From Tardiphaga sp. (GTDB taxonomy: Bacteria > Pseudomonadota > Alphaproteobacteria > Rhizobiales > Xanthobacteraceae), in contig JAQGJF010000887.1 of NCBI GenBank assembly GCA_028290765.1, positions 1 through 5,322 of the forward strand: 5,322 nucleotides of DNA. Direction: 5' to 3'. A program made the position numbers and the translations under genes. The notes beneath the pieces were generated by a model that was given only the letters and a program-made list of their open reading frames with translations, had not been told where the DNA came from and did no database searches. Numbering within the stretch: position 1 is the first letter of the stretch; the number at the start of each line of letters is the position of its first letter. Below, one piece after another: positions 1 to 5,101 of this stretch.

Positions 1-143
1 GTCATCTGCCGACGCCGTTCGGCGGCATGAAATCAAGTGGCATCGGCCGCGACGGCGGCGACTATTCGTTCGATTTCTACATGGAAACCAAACACGTCTC
101 GCTCGCGAGGGGGACGCACAAGATCCAGCGGCTGGGGGTCTAG
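1..143 (+). CDS. Aldehyde dehydrogenase, C-terminal fragment (hydroxymuconate-semialdehyde type)
   Basis: The gene enters from the left edge. The first complete codon is at base 3 and 46 residues remain before TAG at 141-143. The fragment carries the conserved C-terminal NAD(P)-dependent aldehyde dehydrogenase signature PFGGMKSSGIGRDGG, followed by YSFDFYMETKHV and ending IQRLGV. The catalytic Cys and Glu lie outside the window. A tail of this kind after the signature resembles 5-carboxymethyl-2-hydroxymuconate semialdehyde dehydrogenase (HpaE) and 2-hydroxymuconic semialdehyde dehydrogenases, which oxidise the ring-fission aldehyde in the cytoplasm. The next gene is an extradiol dioxygenase, which makes exactly such an aldehyde, so the context supports this role. 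The family is nearly certain; the exact substrate is inferred. A 7-bp inverted repeat (132-138 with 156-162) overlaps the stop codon but has no T-run after it. Confidence 0.88.
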   Translation, partial: HLPTPFGGMKSSGIGRDGGDYSFDFYMETKHVSLARGTHKIQRLGV

Positions 144-179
144 TTTGAATTTCAGCCCCCAGACGATCCACCTGGTTTG

Positions 180-282
180 CCTCATCCTGAGGAGCGGCCG
201 CTTGGCCGCGTCTCGAAGGATGCAGCCGCGTGTGGCTTCATGGTTCGAGACGGCGCTGAAGAAGCGCCTCCTCACCATGAGG
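180..282. repeat. Bipartite palindromic intergenic repeat (REP-like), about 43-base arms
   Basis: The left arm (180-222) and right arm (239-282) are near-perfect inverted copies at their ends. CCTCATCCTGAGGAG (180-194) pairs with 268-282 at 13 of 15 positions, and GTCTCGAAGGATG (210-222) pairs with 239-251 at 11 of 13. Each arm has its own inner hairpin: GCGGCC/GGCCGC around GCTT (194-209) and GGCGCT/AGCGCC around five bases (252-268). The outer segments can also fold on themselves (CCTCA-TCC-TGAGG and CCTCA-CCA-TGAGG). This fills most of the gap between the dehydrogenase and dioxygenase genes. The structure is seen directly; membership in a dispersed Bradyrhizobium-type repeat family is from memory. 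It may affect mRNA stability or read-through. Confidence 0.85.
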
Positions 283-305
283 GCATCCCTCGGGACATAA
301 ACATC

Positions 306-313
306 TAAGGAAA
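306..313 (+). promoter_or_regulatory. Ribosome binding site of the extradiol dioxygenase gene
   Basis: TAAGGAAA lies five bases before the ATG at 319, with the AAGGA core about seven bases away. This is good Shine-Dalgarno spacing and supports the 319 start. Confidence 0.7.
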
Positions 314-318
314 CGCCC

Positions 319-1302
319 ATGCCGGTGCCCAAGCATATCTTCGATCCGCCGTTCAACATCATCCGCGCCAGCCATGCCGTGCTGGATGTGGTGGACCTGA
401 AGGCCAGCCGCGAATTCTACGAAAACACCATCGGCTTGCATGTCGAGGATGCTGACAGCGAGGCGGTGTATCTGCGCGGTAGCGAGGAGCATCAGCACCA
501 CTCGCTGGTGCTGCGCAAGGCGGCAACCGCCGCCTGCAATCGCCTCGGCTTCAAACTCGGCAATGAAGCCGACCTCGACAAGGCCGCGGCGTTCTTCGCC
601 GAGAACGGAATCCTCTATGCCTTTGTCGAGCGGCCGTTCCAGGGCCGCACGCTGCATTTCACCGATCCGCTCGGCTTCCAGATCGAACTCTATGCCAGCA
701 TGGAGAAACGACCGCATCTGCTGCGGCGCTACGATCTCTATAAGGGCTGTCATCCGCAACGCCTCGACCACTTCAACGTGTTCGCCGCCGAGGTGCAGGA
801 CACCGTCGATTTCTATGCGCGGCTCGGCTTCCGCCTCACCGAATATGGCGAGGAAGACGGCCCGAACGGGCGCATCGCCGCGGCCTGGATGCATCGTAAG
901 GGCAACGTGCATGACTTCGCCATCACCAACGGACGCGGCCCGCGCCTGCACCACTTCGCCTATTGGGTGCCGACGGCGATGAACATCCTGCATCTGTGCG
1001 ACGTGATGGCGTCGAGCGGGTTTCTGACAAATCTCGAGCGCGGCCCCGGCCGGCACGGCATCGCCAACGCGTTCTTTCTCTATGTCCGCGATCCCGACGG
1101 CCATCGTCTCGAACTCTACACCAGCGACTACAACACCATGGACCACGACCACGAACCGATGCGCTGGTCGCTGCGCGATCCGCGCCGGCAGACCTTGTGG
1201 GGCGCGCCGGCGCCGCGCTCCTGGTTCGAGCAGGGTTCGCCGTTCCCGGGCCAGGCGGTCCGCGAACCGCAGTTTGTCGCCGACGTCAAGATTGCCGATT
1301 AG
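319..1302 (+). CDS. Extradiol ring-cleavage dioxygenase, homoprotocatechuate 2,3-dioxygenase-like (VOC superfamily)
   Basis: The 327-residue cytoplasmic enzyme should insert both atoms of O2 into a catechol, opening the ring next to the two hydroxyls. It has two vicinal-oxygen-chelate domains: a non-catalytic N-terminal one (about 13-127, ending DPLGFQIELY) and a metal-binding C-terminal one (about 147-270). The 2-His-1-carboxylate metal triad is readable as H151 (in RLDHFN), H212 (in LHHFAYW) and E265 (in GHRLELYTSDY). Second-sphere residues known from Brevibacterium homoprotocatechuate dioxygenase also appear present: N153, W190, H198 (NVHDFAI), R241 and H246 (RGPGRHG), Y255 and R290. The protein is shorter than that enzyme (about 365 residues) because it lacks most of the C-terminal tail. 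The metal may be Fe(II) or Mn(II). The dehydrogenase upstream and FAH-family enzyme downstream fit a meta-cleavage pathway. The class is secure; homoprotocatechuate as substrate is likely but a related catechol is possible. Confidence 0.93.
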   Translation: MPVPKHIFDPPFNIIRASHAVLDVVDLKASREFYENTIGLHVEDADSEAVYLRGSEEHQHHSLVLRKAATAACNRLGFKLGNEADLDKAAAFFAENGILYAFVERPFQGRTLHFTDPLGFQIELYASMEKRPHLLRRYDLYKGCHPQRLDHFNVFAAEVQDTVDFYARLGFRLTEYGEEDGPNGRIAAAWMHRKGNVHDFAITNGRGPRLHHFAYWVPTAMNILHLCDVMASSGFLTNLERGPGRHGIANAFFLYVRDPDGHRLELYTSDYNTMDHDHEPMRWSLRDPRRQTLWGAPAPRSWFEQGSPFPGQAVREPQFVADVKIAD

Positions 1303-1314
1303 GATGCGCAATGC

Positions 1315-1454
1315 CTTTAAGCTTAATCGGCGTCACTAGTCCCGTCATTGCGAGCGAAGCGAAGCAATCCAGAAGCCAAAAAAGCAAAACTGGATTGCTT
1401 CGTCGCAAGAGCTCCTCGCAATGACGGGGTTGGCGATGCCGAATTAACTTAAAG
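1315..1454. repeat. Nested palindromic intergenic repeat with AT-rich outer arms
   Basis: The core is an inverted repeat. CCCGTCATTGCGAG (1341-1354) is the exact reverse complement of 1415-1428, and CGAAGCAATCCAG (1360-1372) of 1390-1402, with a 17-base A-rich loop between the inner arms. The inter-arm segments differ: GCGAAGC-rich on the left, and containing a GAGCTC palindrome (1409-1414) on the right. Outside the core, a second AT-rich inverted pair (1315-1331 with 1438-1454) matches at 16 positions if one gap per arm is allowed. The left outer arm contains the perfect palindrome TTAAGCTTAA (1317-1326). The core resembles a repeat I remember as very common between genes of Bradyrhizobium and relatives. 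It occupies most of the 185-base gap before the binding-protein gene; I see no convincing promoter there. Confidence 0.85.
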
Positions 1455-1478
1455 TCACCACGTTCAGGGATGAATAAT

Positions 1479-1484
1479 GAGGAG
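1479..1484 (+). promoter_or_regulatory. Ribosome binding site that selects the 1488 start
   Basis: GAGGAG sits just before the ATG at 1488, with a short spacing of three bases. The alternative in-frame ATG at 1470 has only CAGGG directly abutting it and would give the signal peptide an acidic start (MNNEEI). The 1488 start is therefore preferred. Confidence 0.55.
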
Positions 1485-1487
1485 ATC

Positions 1488-2261
1488 ATGGACAGACCAT
1501 CGCTCGCCCAACTCACCGCGGCCGCCTCGATGCTGGGCCTCGCGCTCGGCCTGTTGCCGGTGACGACCCTGCACGCCGCCGAACTCAAGGTGCTGGCGGG
1601 AGGCTCGATGACCGGTCCGTTGAAGGAGCTCGCTCCGCAATTCGAGCGCGCCTCCGGCCACAAGCTCGTCATTGCGTTCGATTCCACGCCCAACCTGATC
1701 AAGCAGGCCACATCGGGCGCCGCCTTCGACCTCGGCGTGGTTCCCGTCGACGTGATGAAGGACGCCGCGGCCAGGGCGAAGTTCGCCTCCGGACCGACGA
1801 TCGACATCGCCCGCGTCGGCTACGGCGTCGCCATCCGCGCCGGCGCTCCCAAGCCCGACGTCGGCACGCCTGATGCACTGAAAAAGACGCTGCTCGACGC
1901 ACAGTCGATCGCCTATCTTCCGGCGAGCGCAGCCGGCGCCTATGTCACCAGCGTCTTCGAGCGCCTGGGCATCGGCGAGGCGATGAAGGCCAAGACCAAG
2001 GCACAAACCGCGACAACGGCAATTCCGCTTGCGGTCTCCAAAGGCGAGGCCGAACTCGGGGTGTTTCTGATCAATGTGCTGATCGCGCCCGGTGTCGAAC
2101 TGGCAGGCCCGTTCCCCGCCGAATTGCAGCAGGAGCTGGTTTTCACGGCAGCAGTCGCCGCCGACAGCAAGGAAGCGGAAGCTGCGAAGGCCTTCATTAC
2201 CTATCTGACCACGCCCGCCGCAACAGCGGTGATCAAGGCTTCCGGGATGAACCCGGGCTGA
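1488..2261 (+). CDS. Periplasmic solute-binding protein, ModA-like (type 2 periplasmic binding fold)
   Basis: The predicted 257-residue precursor starts with a short n-region (MDRPSLAQ) and a hydrophobic stretch (about 9-28). A likely signal peptidase I site follows HAA, so the mature protein would begin ELKVLAGGSM at residue 32. The mature part looks like the ModA/extracellular solute-binding group: an early strand with a G-G-S-M ligand-loop motif, then FERASGHKLVIAFDSTPNL, FDLGVVPVDVM in the first lobe, and GEAELGVFLINVL in the second. There is no Cys for lipidation. No permease or ATPase gene lies within the window, so it is an orphan component here. Placement among ring-cleavage genes suggests an aromatic or organic-acid ligand rather than molybdate, but that is inference. 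An in-frame ATG at 1470 would add six residues. The C-terminus ends at ASGMNPG, a normal end for this group. Confidence 0.85.
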   Translation: MDRPSLAQLTAAASMLGLALGLLPVTTLHAAELKVLAGGSMTGPLKELAPQFERASGHKLVIAFDSTPNLIKQATSGAAFDLGVVPVDVMKDAAARAKFASGPTIDIARVGYGVAIRAGAPKPDVGTPDALKKTLLDAQSIAYLPASAAGAYVTSVFERLGIGEAMKAKTKAQTATTAIPLAVSKGEAELGVFLINVLIAPGVELAGPFPAELQQELVFTAAVAADSKEAEAAKAFITYLTTPAATAVIKASGMNPG

Positions 2262-2309
2262 AGCATGGCCATCGCAGTTGAAAACAAACAGCCGCCGCAT
2301 CTCTTGCTT

Positions 2310-2470
2310 ATCCCTCCCCCCTGTGGGGTCCGATCGAGCGAAAGCTCGATCGTGGGTGGCTGGCCGAAGGCCAGTCGGGTGGGGGTAGCCACAGTGAAAG
2401 CCGTCCTTGTGGCTACCCCCACCCCGGCCTCCGCTTCGCTCGGCCGACCCTCCCCACAAGGGGGAGGGAT
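2310..2470. repeat. 161-base giant intergenic hairpin made of two inverted repeat units
   Basis: The two ends pair as ATCCCTCCCCCCTGTGGGG (2310-2328) with 2452-2470, matching 18 of 19. The inner ends pair perfectly over 17 bases: GGGTGGGGGTAGCCACA (2377-2393) with 2408-2424, closing on a 14-base loop (2394-2407). The left unit carries two extra local hairpins: CGATCGAGC/GCTCGATCG with a GAAA tetraloop (2331-2352) and CTGGCC/GGCCAG with a GAA loop (2360-2374). The right unit instead has a CCGCTTCGCTCGG segment flanked by GGCC boxes. It lies in the 281-base gap between the binding-protein and FAH genes; the remaining bases (2262-2309 and 2471-2542) show nothing I recognise. It resembles G/C-run repeats remembered from Bradyrhizobium intergenic regions and could block or slow transcription. 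Confidence 0.88.
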
Positions 2471-2542
2471 CACACACCGTCATCACACTCTCAAGAAGCG
2501 AACCGCGCGCCAACTTCACCACCACCCGCATTTGGAAAACGC

Positions 2543-3412
2543 ATGACCCCTTCCCGCCTCGCTACCTTCTCCGTCGATGGATCGATCAAATACGGCGCCG
2601 TCGTCGATGGCGGTATCGTCGATCTATCCGCACGGCACGCAAAGGATTATCCGACGCTGCGCGAAGTGATCGCCGCCGGCGCGCTGACGCGGCTCGCCGA
2701 CGACGCTGCAAAGCTGTCGCCGGATTTTGCGCTGTCCGCCATCACATGGCTGCCGCCAATCCCCGCGCCGGAAAAGATTATCTGCATCGGCGTGAACTAT
2801 CCGGACCGCAACGAAGAGTACAAGGACGGCCAGGCCGCGCCGAAATATCCCTCGATGTTCATGCGCACGCCGCGCTCTTTCGTCGGCCATGAAGCCCCGC
2901 TGGTACGCCCGCGCGCCTCGCAGCAGCTCGACTATGAGGGCGAAGTGACGCTGGTGATCGGCAAGGCCGGCCGCCACATTCCGGAAAGCTCGGCGCTCGA
3001 CCACGTCGCCGCGGCGACGCTGTGCAATGAAGGCACCATCCGCGACTGGGTCCGCCACGCCAAGTTCAACGTCACCCAGGGCAAGAATTTCGACTCCACC
3101 GGCAGCCTCGGCCCGTGGATTGTGCCTTACAAGAAAGAAACCGATATCGCCGACATCCGCCTCACCACCCGCGTCAACGGCGAAACGCGCCAGGACGACC
3201 GCACCGGCCGGCTGATCTTCGGCTTCCGTTTCATCATCCATTACATCTCGACCTTCACGACGCTGGTTCCCGGTGACGTCATCGTGACCGGAACGCCGAC
3301 CGGCGCCGGTGCGCGGTTCGATCCGCCGCGCTATCTCAAGCCCGGCGACGTGGTGGAAGTGGAAGCGGAAAACATCGGCGTGCTGCGCAACGGCGTGGTC
3401 GACGAAGCCTGA
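2543..3412 (+). CDS. Fumarylacetoacetate hydrolase-superfamily enzyme (likely meta-pathway decarboxylase/isomerase or hydrolase)
   Basis: The 289-residue cytoplasmic enzyme has the usual two-part layout: an N-terminal region (about 1-72) and the FAH catalytic core (about 76-287). Readable core motifs are IICIGVNYPDRNEEY (79-93), PSMFMRTPRSFVG (103-115), the metal-binding pair E132 and E134 in LDYEGEV, the conserved Lys in QGKNFD (K181), GPW at 190-192, and the GDVIVTGTPTGAG loop (244-256). The third metal position appears to be E163 in CNEGTIRDW, where many relatives have Asp. The family works on 2-oxo or 1,3-dicarbonyl acids with Mg2+ or Mn2+. In the homoprotocatechuate pathway the HpaG-type member decarboxylates and isomerises the ring-opened acid, and the neighbouring dioxygenase and dehydrogenase support such a job. 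The ATG at 2543 has only a modest TGGAAA ribosome site six bases before. The gene ends 30 bases before the TPP-enzyme gene, so the two are probably cotranscribed. Confidence 0.9.
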   Translation: MTPSRLATFSVDGSIKYGAVVDGGIVDLSARHAKDYPTLREVIAAGALTRLADDAAKLSPDFALSAITWLPPIPAPEKIICIGVNYPDRNEEYKDGQAAPKYPSMFMRTPRSFVGHEAPLVRPRASQQLDYEGEVTLVIGKAGRHIPESSALDHVAAATLCNEGTIRDWVRHAKFNVTQGKNFDSTGSLGPWIVPYKKETDIADIRLTTRVNGETRQDDRTGRLIFGFRFIIHYISTFTTLVPGDVIVTGTPTGAGARFDPPRYLKPGDVVEVEAENIGVLRNGVVDEA

Positions 3413-3432
3413 AAAATCATTCGAGCAGGATT

Positions 3433-3435
3433 GGA
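3433..3435 (+). promoter_or_regulatory. Weak ribosome-binding triplet affecting the start choice of the TPP-enzyme gene
   Basis: GGA at 3433-3435 lies seven bases before the ATG at 3443. A further AGGA (3427-3430) is 12 bases away. An in-frame TTG at 3431 directly abuts AGGA and so has no usable spacing, and the in-frame ATG at 3452 has no site. ATG 3443 is the best choice, but the signal is weak. Confidence 0.4.
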
Positions 3436-3442
3436 CAACAAA

Positions 3443-5068
3443 ATGGCCTCAATGACAGGCGGCGAAGCACTCGTGGACGGCCTGATCGCCCATGGCGTCG
3501 ACACGGTCTTCGGCTTGCCCGGCGCGCAAATCTACGGCGTGTTCGATGCCTTTGCGAAGGCACAGCTGCGCGTCGTCGGCGCGCGCCACGAGCAGGCCTG
3601 CGGCTACATGGCCTATGGCTATGCGCGCTCCACCGGCAAGCCGGCGGTGTTCAGCGTGGTGCCCGGGCCGGGCGTGCTGAATGCCGGCGCGGCATTGCTC
3701 AACGCCTTCGGCAGTAACGAGCCGGTGCTGTGCCTCACCGGCCAGGTGCCGACAAAATTCCTCGACCAGGGTCGCGGCCATCTGCACGAGATGCCGGACC
3801 AGTTGGCGACGCTGCGCAGCTTCGTGAAATGGGCGGAGCGCGTCGAATATCCCGGCGATGCCCCCACCATGGTGTCGCGCGCGTTCCAGGAAATGCGGTC
3901 GGGCCGCAAGGGACCGGTCGCGCTGGAAATGCCGTGGGACATCTTTACGCAACGCGCCGACACCGGCGCGGCCAAGCCGTTCGATCTGTTCCCGCCCCCG
4001 CCGCCGGACAGCGACCGCATCAAGGCCGCCGCGGCGGCGATCGCCGCTGCCAAGAGCCCGATGATCTTCGTCGGCACCGGCGCCATCCATGCCAGCGAAG
4101 AGATTTTGGAGCTCGCCGAAGCGATCGACGCGCCGGTGGTGGCGTTCCGCAGCGGCCGCGGCATCGTCAGCAATGCCCATGAGCTCGGCCTCACCATGGC
4201 CGCCGCCTACAAATTGTGGCCGCAGGTCGACCTCATCATCGGCATCGGCACGCGGCTCGAACTGCCGACGTGGCGCTGGGGCTATCGTCCCGACGGCCAG
4301 AAGTCCATTCGCATCGATATCGACGCCGCCGAGATGCGCCGCTTCGCCGCTGACGTGGGCATCGTGGCCGACTCCCAGGCCGCCACGCGCGATCTGGTCG
4401 CGGCGGTAAGCCGCGCCGGCTATACCAAGCAGAAGGGCCGCCGCGCGGCGATCCGCGAAGCCTCCGCCGCCGCGCTCAAGGAGATCCAGGCGATCCAGCC
4501 GCAGATGGCCTATCTGAACATCCTGCGCGAGGTGCTGCCGCAAAATACCATCGTCACCGACGAGTTGTCGCAGGTCGGCTTTGCGTCGTGGTACGGCTTT
4601 CCGGTCTACCAGCCGCGCACGTTCATATCCTCGGGCTATCAGGGTACGCTGGGATCGGGCTTCCCGACCGCGCTCGGCGCCAAGGTAGCCAATCCCGATC
4701 GGCCGGTGGTCGCCATCACCGGCGACGGCGGCTTCATGTTCGCCGTGCAGGAGCTTTCGACAGCGGTTCAATACAACATTTGCGTGGTGACGCTGATCTT
4801 CAACAACAACGCCTATGGCAATGTGCGGCGCGACCAGATCAAGGTGTTCGACGGCCGCGTCGTCGCCTCCGACCTGGTCAACCCCGACTTCGTCAAGCTC
4901 GCGGAATCCTTCGGCGCCGGCGCCGCGCGGGTGACGTCACCCGACGGCTTCAAGCCGGCACTGGAAAAGGCCCTGGCCGACGGCCGGCCCTATGTGATCG
5001 TCGTCGAGGTGCCGCGCGATTCCGAAAGCAATCCGTGGGCGTTCATTCATCCGGGACGGCCCGGATAA
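3443..5068 (+). CDS. Thiamine pyrophosphate-dependent enzyme, acetolactate synthase-like, specificity unknown
   Basis: The 541-residue protein has the three domains of the acetolactate synthase/2-oxo acid decarboxylase family. These are the N-terminal PYR domain (about 4-165) with FGLPGAQIYG, the catalytic Glu E50 in GARHEQACGY and VPGPGVLNAG; a central Rossmann-like domain (about 188-325); and the C-terminal PP domain (about 350-535) with the TPP/Mg2+ motif GDGG (427-430) through NNNAYGN (454-460). Such enzymes decarboxylate a 2-oxo acid and may join the product to a second carbonyl compound. The usual acetolactate synthase regulatory-subunit gene (IlvH) is not adjacent, and the setting among ring-cleavage genes argues for a catabolic role. 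Candidates include decarboxylation or carboligation of an aromatic or ring-derived 2-oxo acid; none can be chosen from sequence alone. It follows the FAH gene by 30 bases, probably in one operon. Start choice among TTG 3431, ATG 3443 and ATG 3452 is not fully settled. Confidence 0.9.
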   Translation: MASMTGGEALVDGLIAHGVDTVFGLPGAQIYGVFDAFAKAQLRVVGARHEQACGYMAYGYARSTGKPAVFSVVPGPGVLNAGAALLNAFGSNEPVLCLTGQVPTKFLDQGRGHLHEMPDQLATLRSFVKWAERVEYPGDAPTMVSRAFQEMRSGRKGPVALEMPWDIFTQRADTGAAKPFDLFPPPPPDSDRIKAAAAAIAAAKSPMIFVGTGAIHASEEILELAEAIDAPVVAFRSGRGIVSNAHELGLTMAAAYKLWPQVDLIIGIGTRLELPTWRWGYRPDGQKSIRIDIDAAEMRRFAADVGIVADSQAATRDLVAAVSRAGYTKQKGRRAAIREASAAALKEIQAIQPQMAYLNILREVLPQNTIVTDELSQVGFASWYGFPVYQPRTFISSGYQGTLGSGFPTALGAKVANPDRPVVAITGDGGFMFAVQELSTAVQYNICVVTLIFNNNAYGNVRRDQIKVFDGRVVASDLVNPDFVKLAESFGAGAARVTSPDGFKPALEKALADGRPYVIVVEVPRDSESNPWAFIHPGRPG

Positions 5069-5086
5069 GACGCGTACAAATCCGGG
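5049..5086. terminator. Possible hairpin at the convergent gene ends, no U-tract
   Basis: ATCCGGG occurs at 5049-5055 and again at 5080-5086, and the complementary CCCGGAT at 5060-5066 can pair perfectly (7 bp) with either copy. The first hairpin overlaps the last codons and TAA of the TPP gene. Next to it, TCCGCC/GGCGGA (5094-5099 with 5106-5111) encloses the stop codon of the opposing gene. None is followed by a T-run on either strand, so intrinsic termination is doubtful. Confidence 0.3.
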
Positions 5087-5101
5087 GAGCGATTCCGCCT
5101 G

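Noticed and set aside
132..162. CTGGGGG/CCCCCAG hairpin overlapping the dehydrogenase stop codon as a terminator
   Set aside because: The stem is only 7 bp with a 17-base loop and no T-run follows; too weak to call as a terminator.
238..1311. 357-codon open frame on the minus strand
   Set aside because: It lies antisense to the dioxygenase, whose metal ligands and motifs are clear on the + strand. The peptide is low-complexity and shows no family features; it is a GC-rich shadow.
1430..1470. Possible sigma-70 promoter starting with TTGGCG
   Set aside because: No acceptable -10 hexamer occurs at the right spacing; the AT-rich stretch is better explained by the outer arm of the palindrome.
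180..2470. CRISPR array or insertion sequence
   Set aside because: The repeats are inverted, of three different kinds and far apart, with no regular spacers. No transposase or cas gene is present.
1464..2531. 355-codon open frame on the minus strand
   Set aside because: It runs antisense through the binding-protein gene and the 2310-2470 hairpin repeat, with Arg/Gly-rich translation and no recognisable domain.
2265..2546. 93-codon open frame on the + strand after the binding-protein gene
   Set aside because: Most of it is translation of the palindromic repeat, with no ribosome site and no protein-like composition.
2624..3241. 205-codon open frame on the minus strand
   Set aside because: It is antisense to the FAH-family gene and has no independent support.
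3449..4771. 440-codon open frame on the minus strand
   Set aside because: It is antisense to the TPP enzyme, whose cofactor motifs are intact on the + strand. The His/Arg/Ala-rich translation looks like a shadow.
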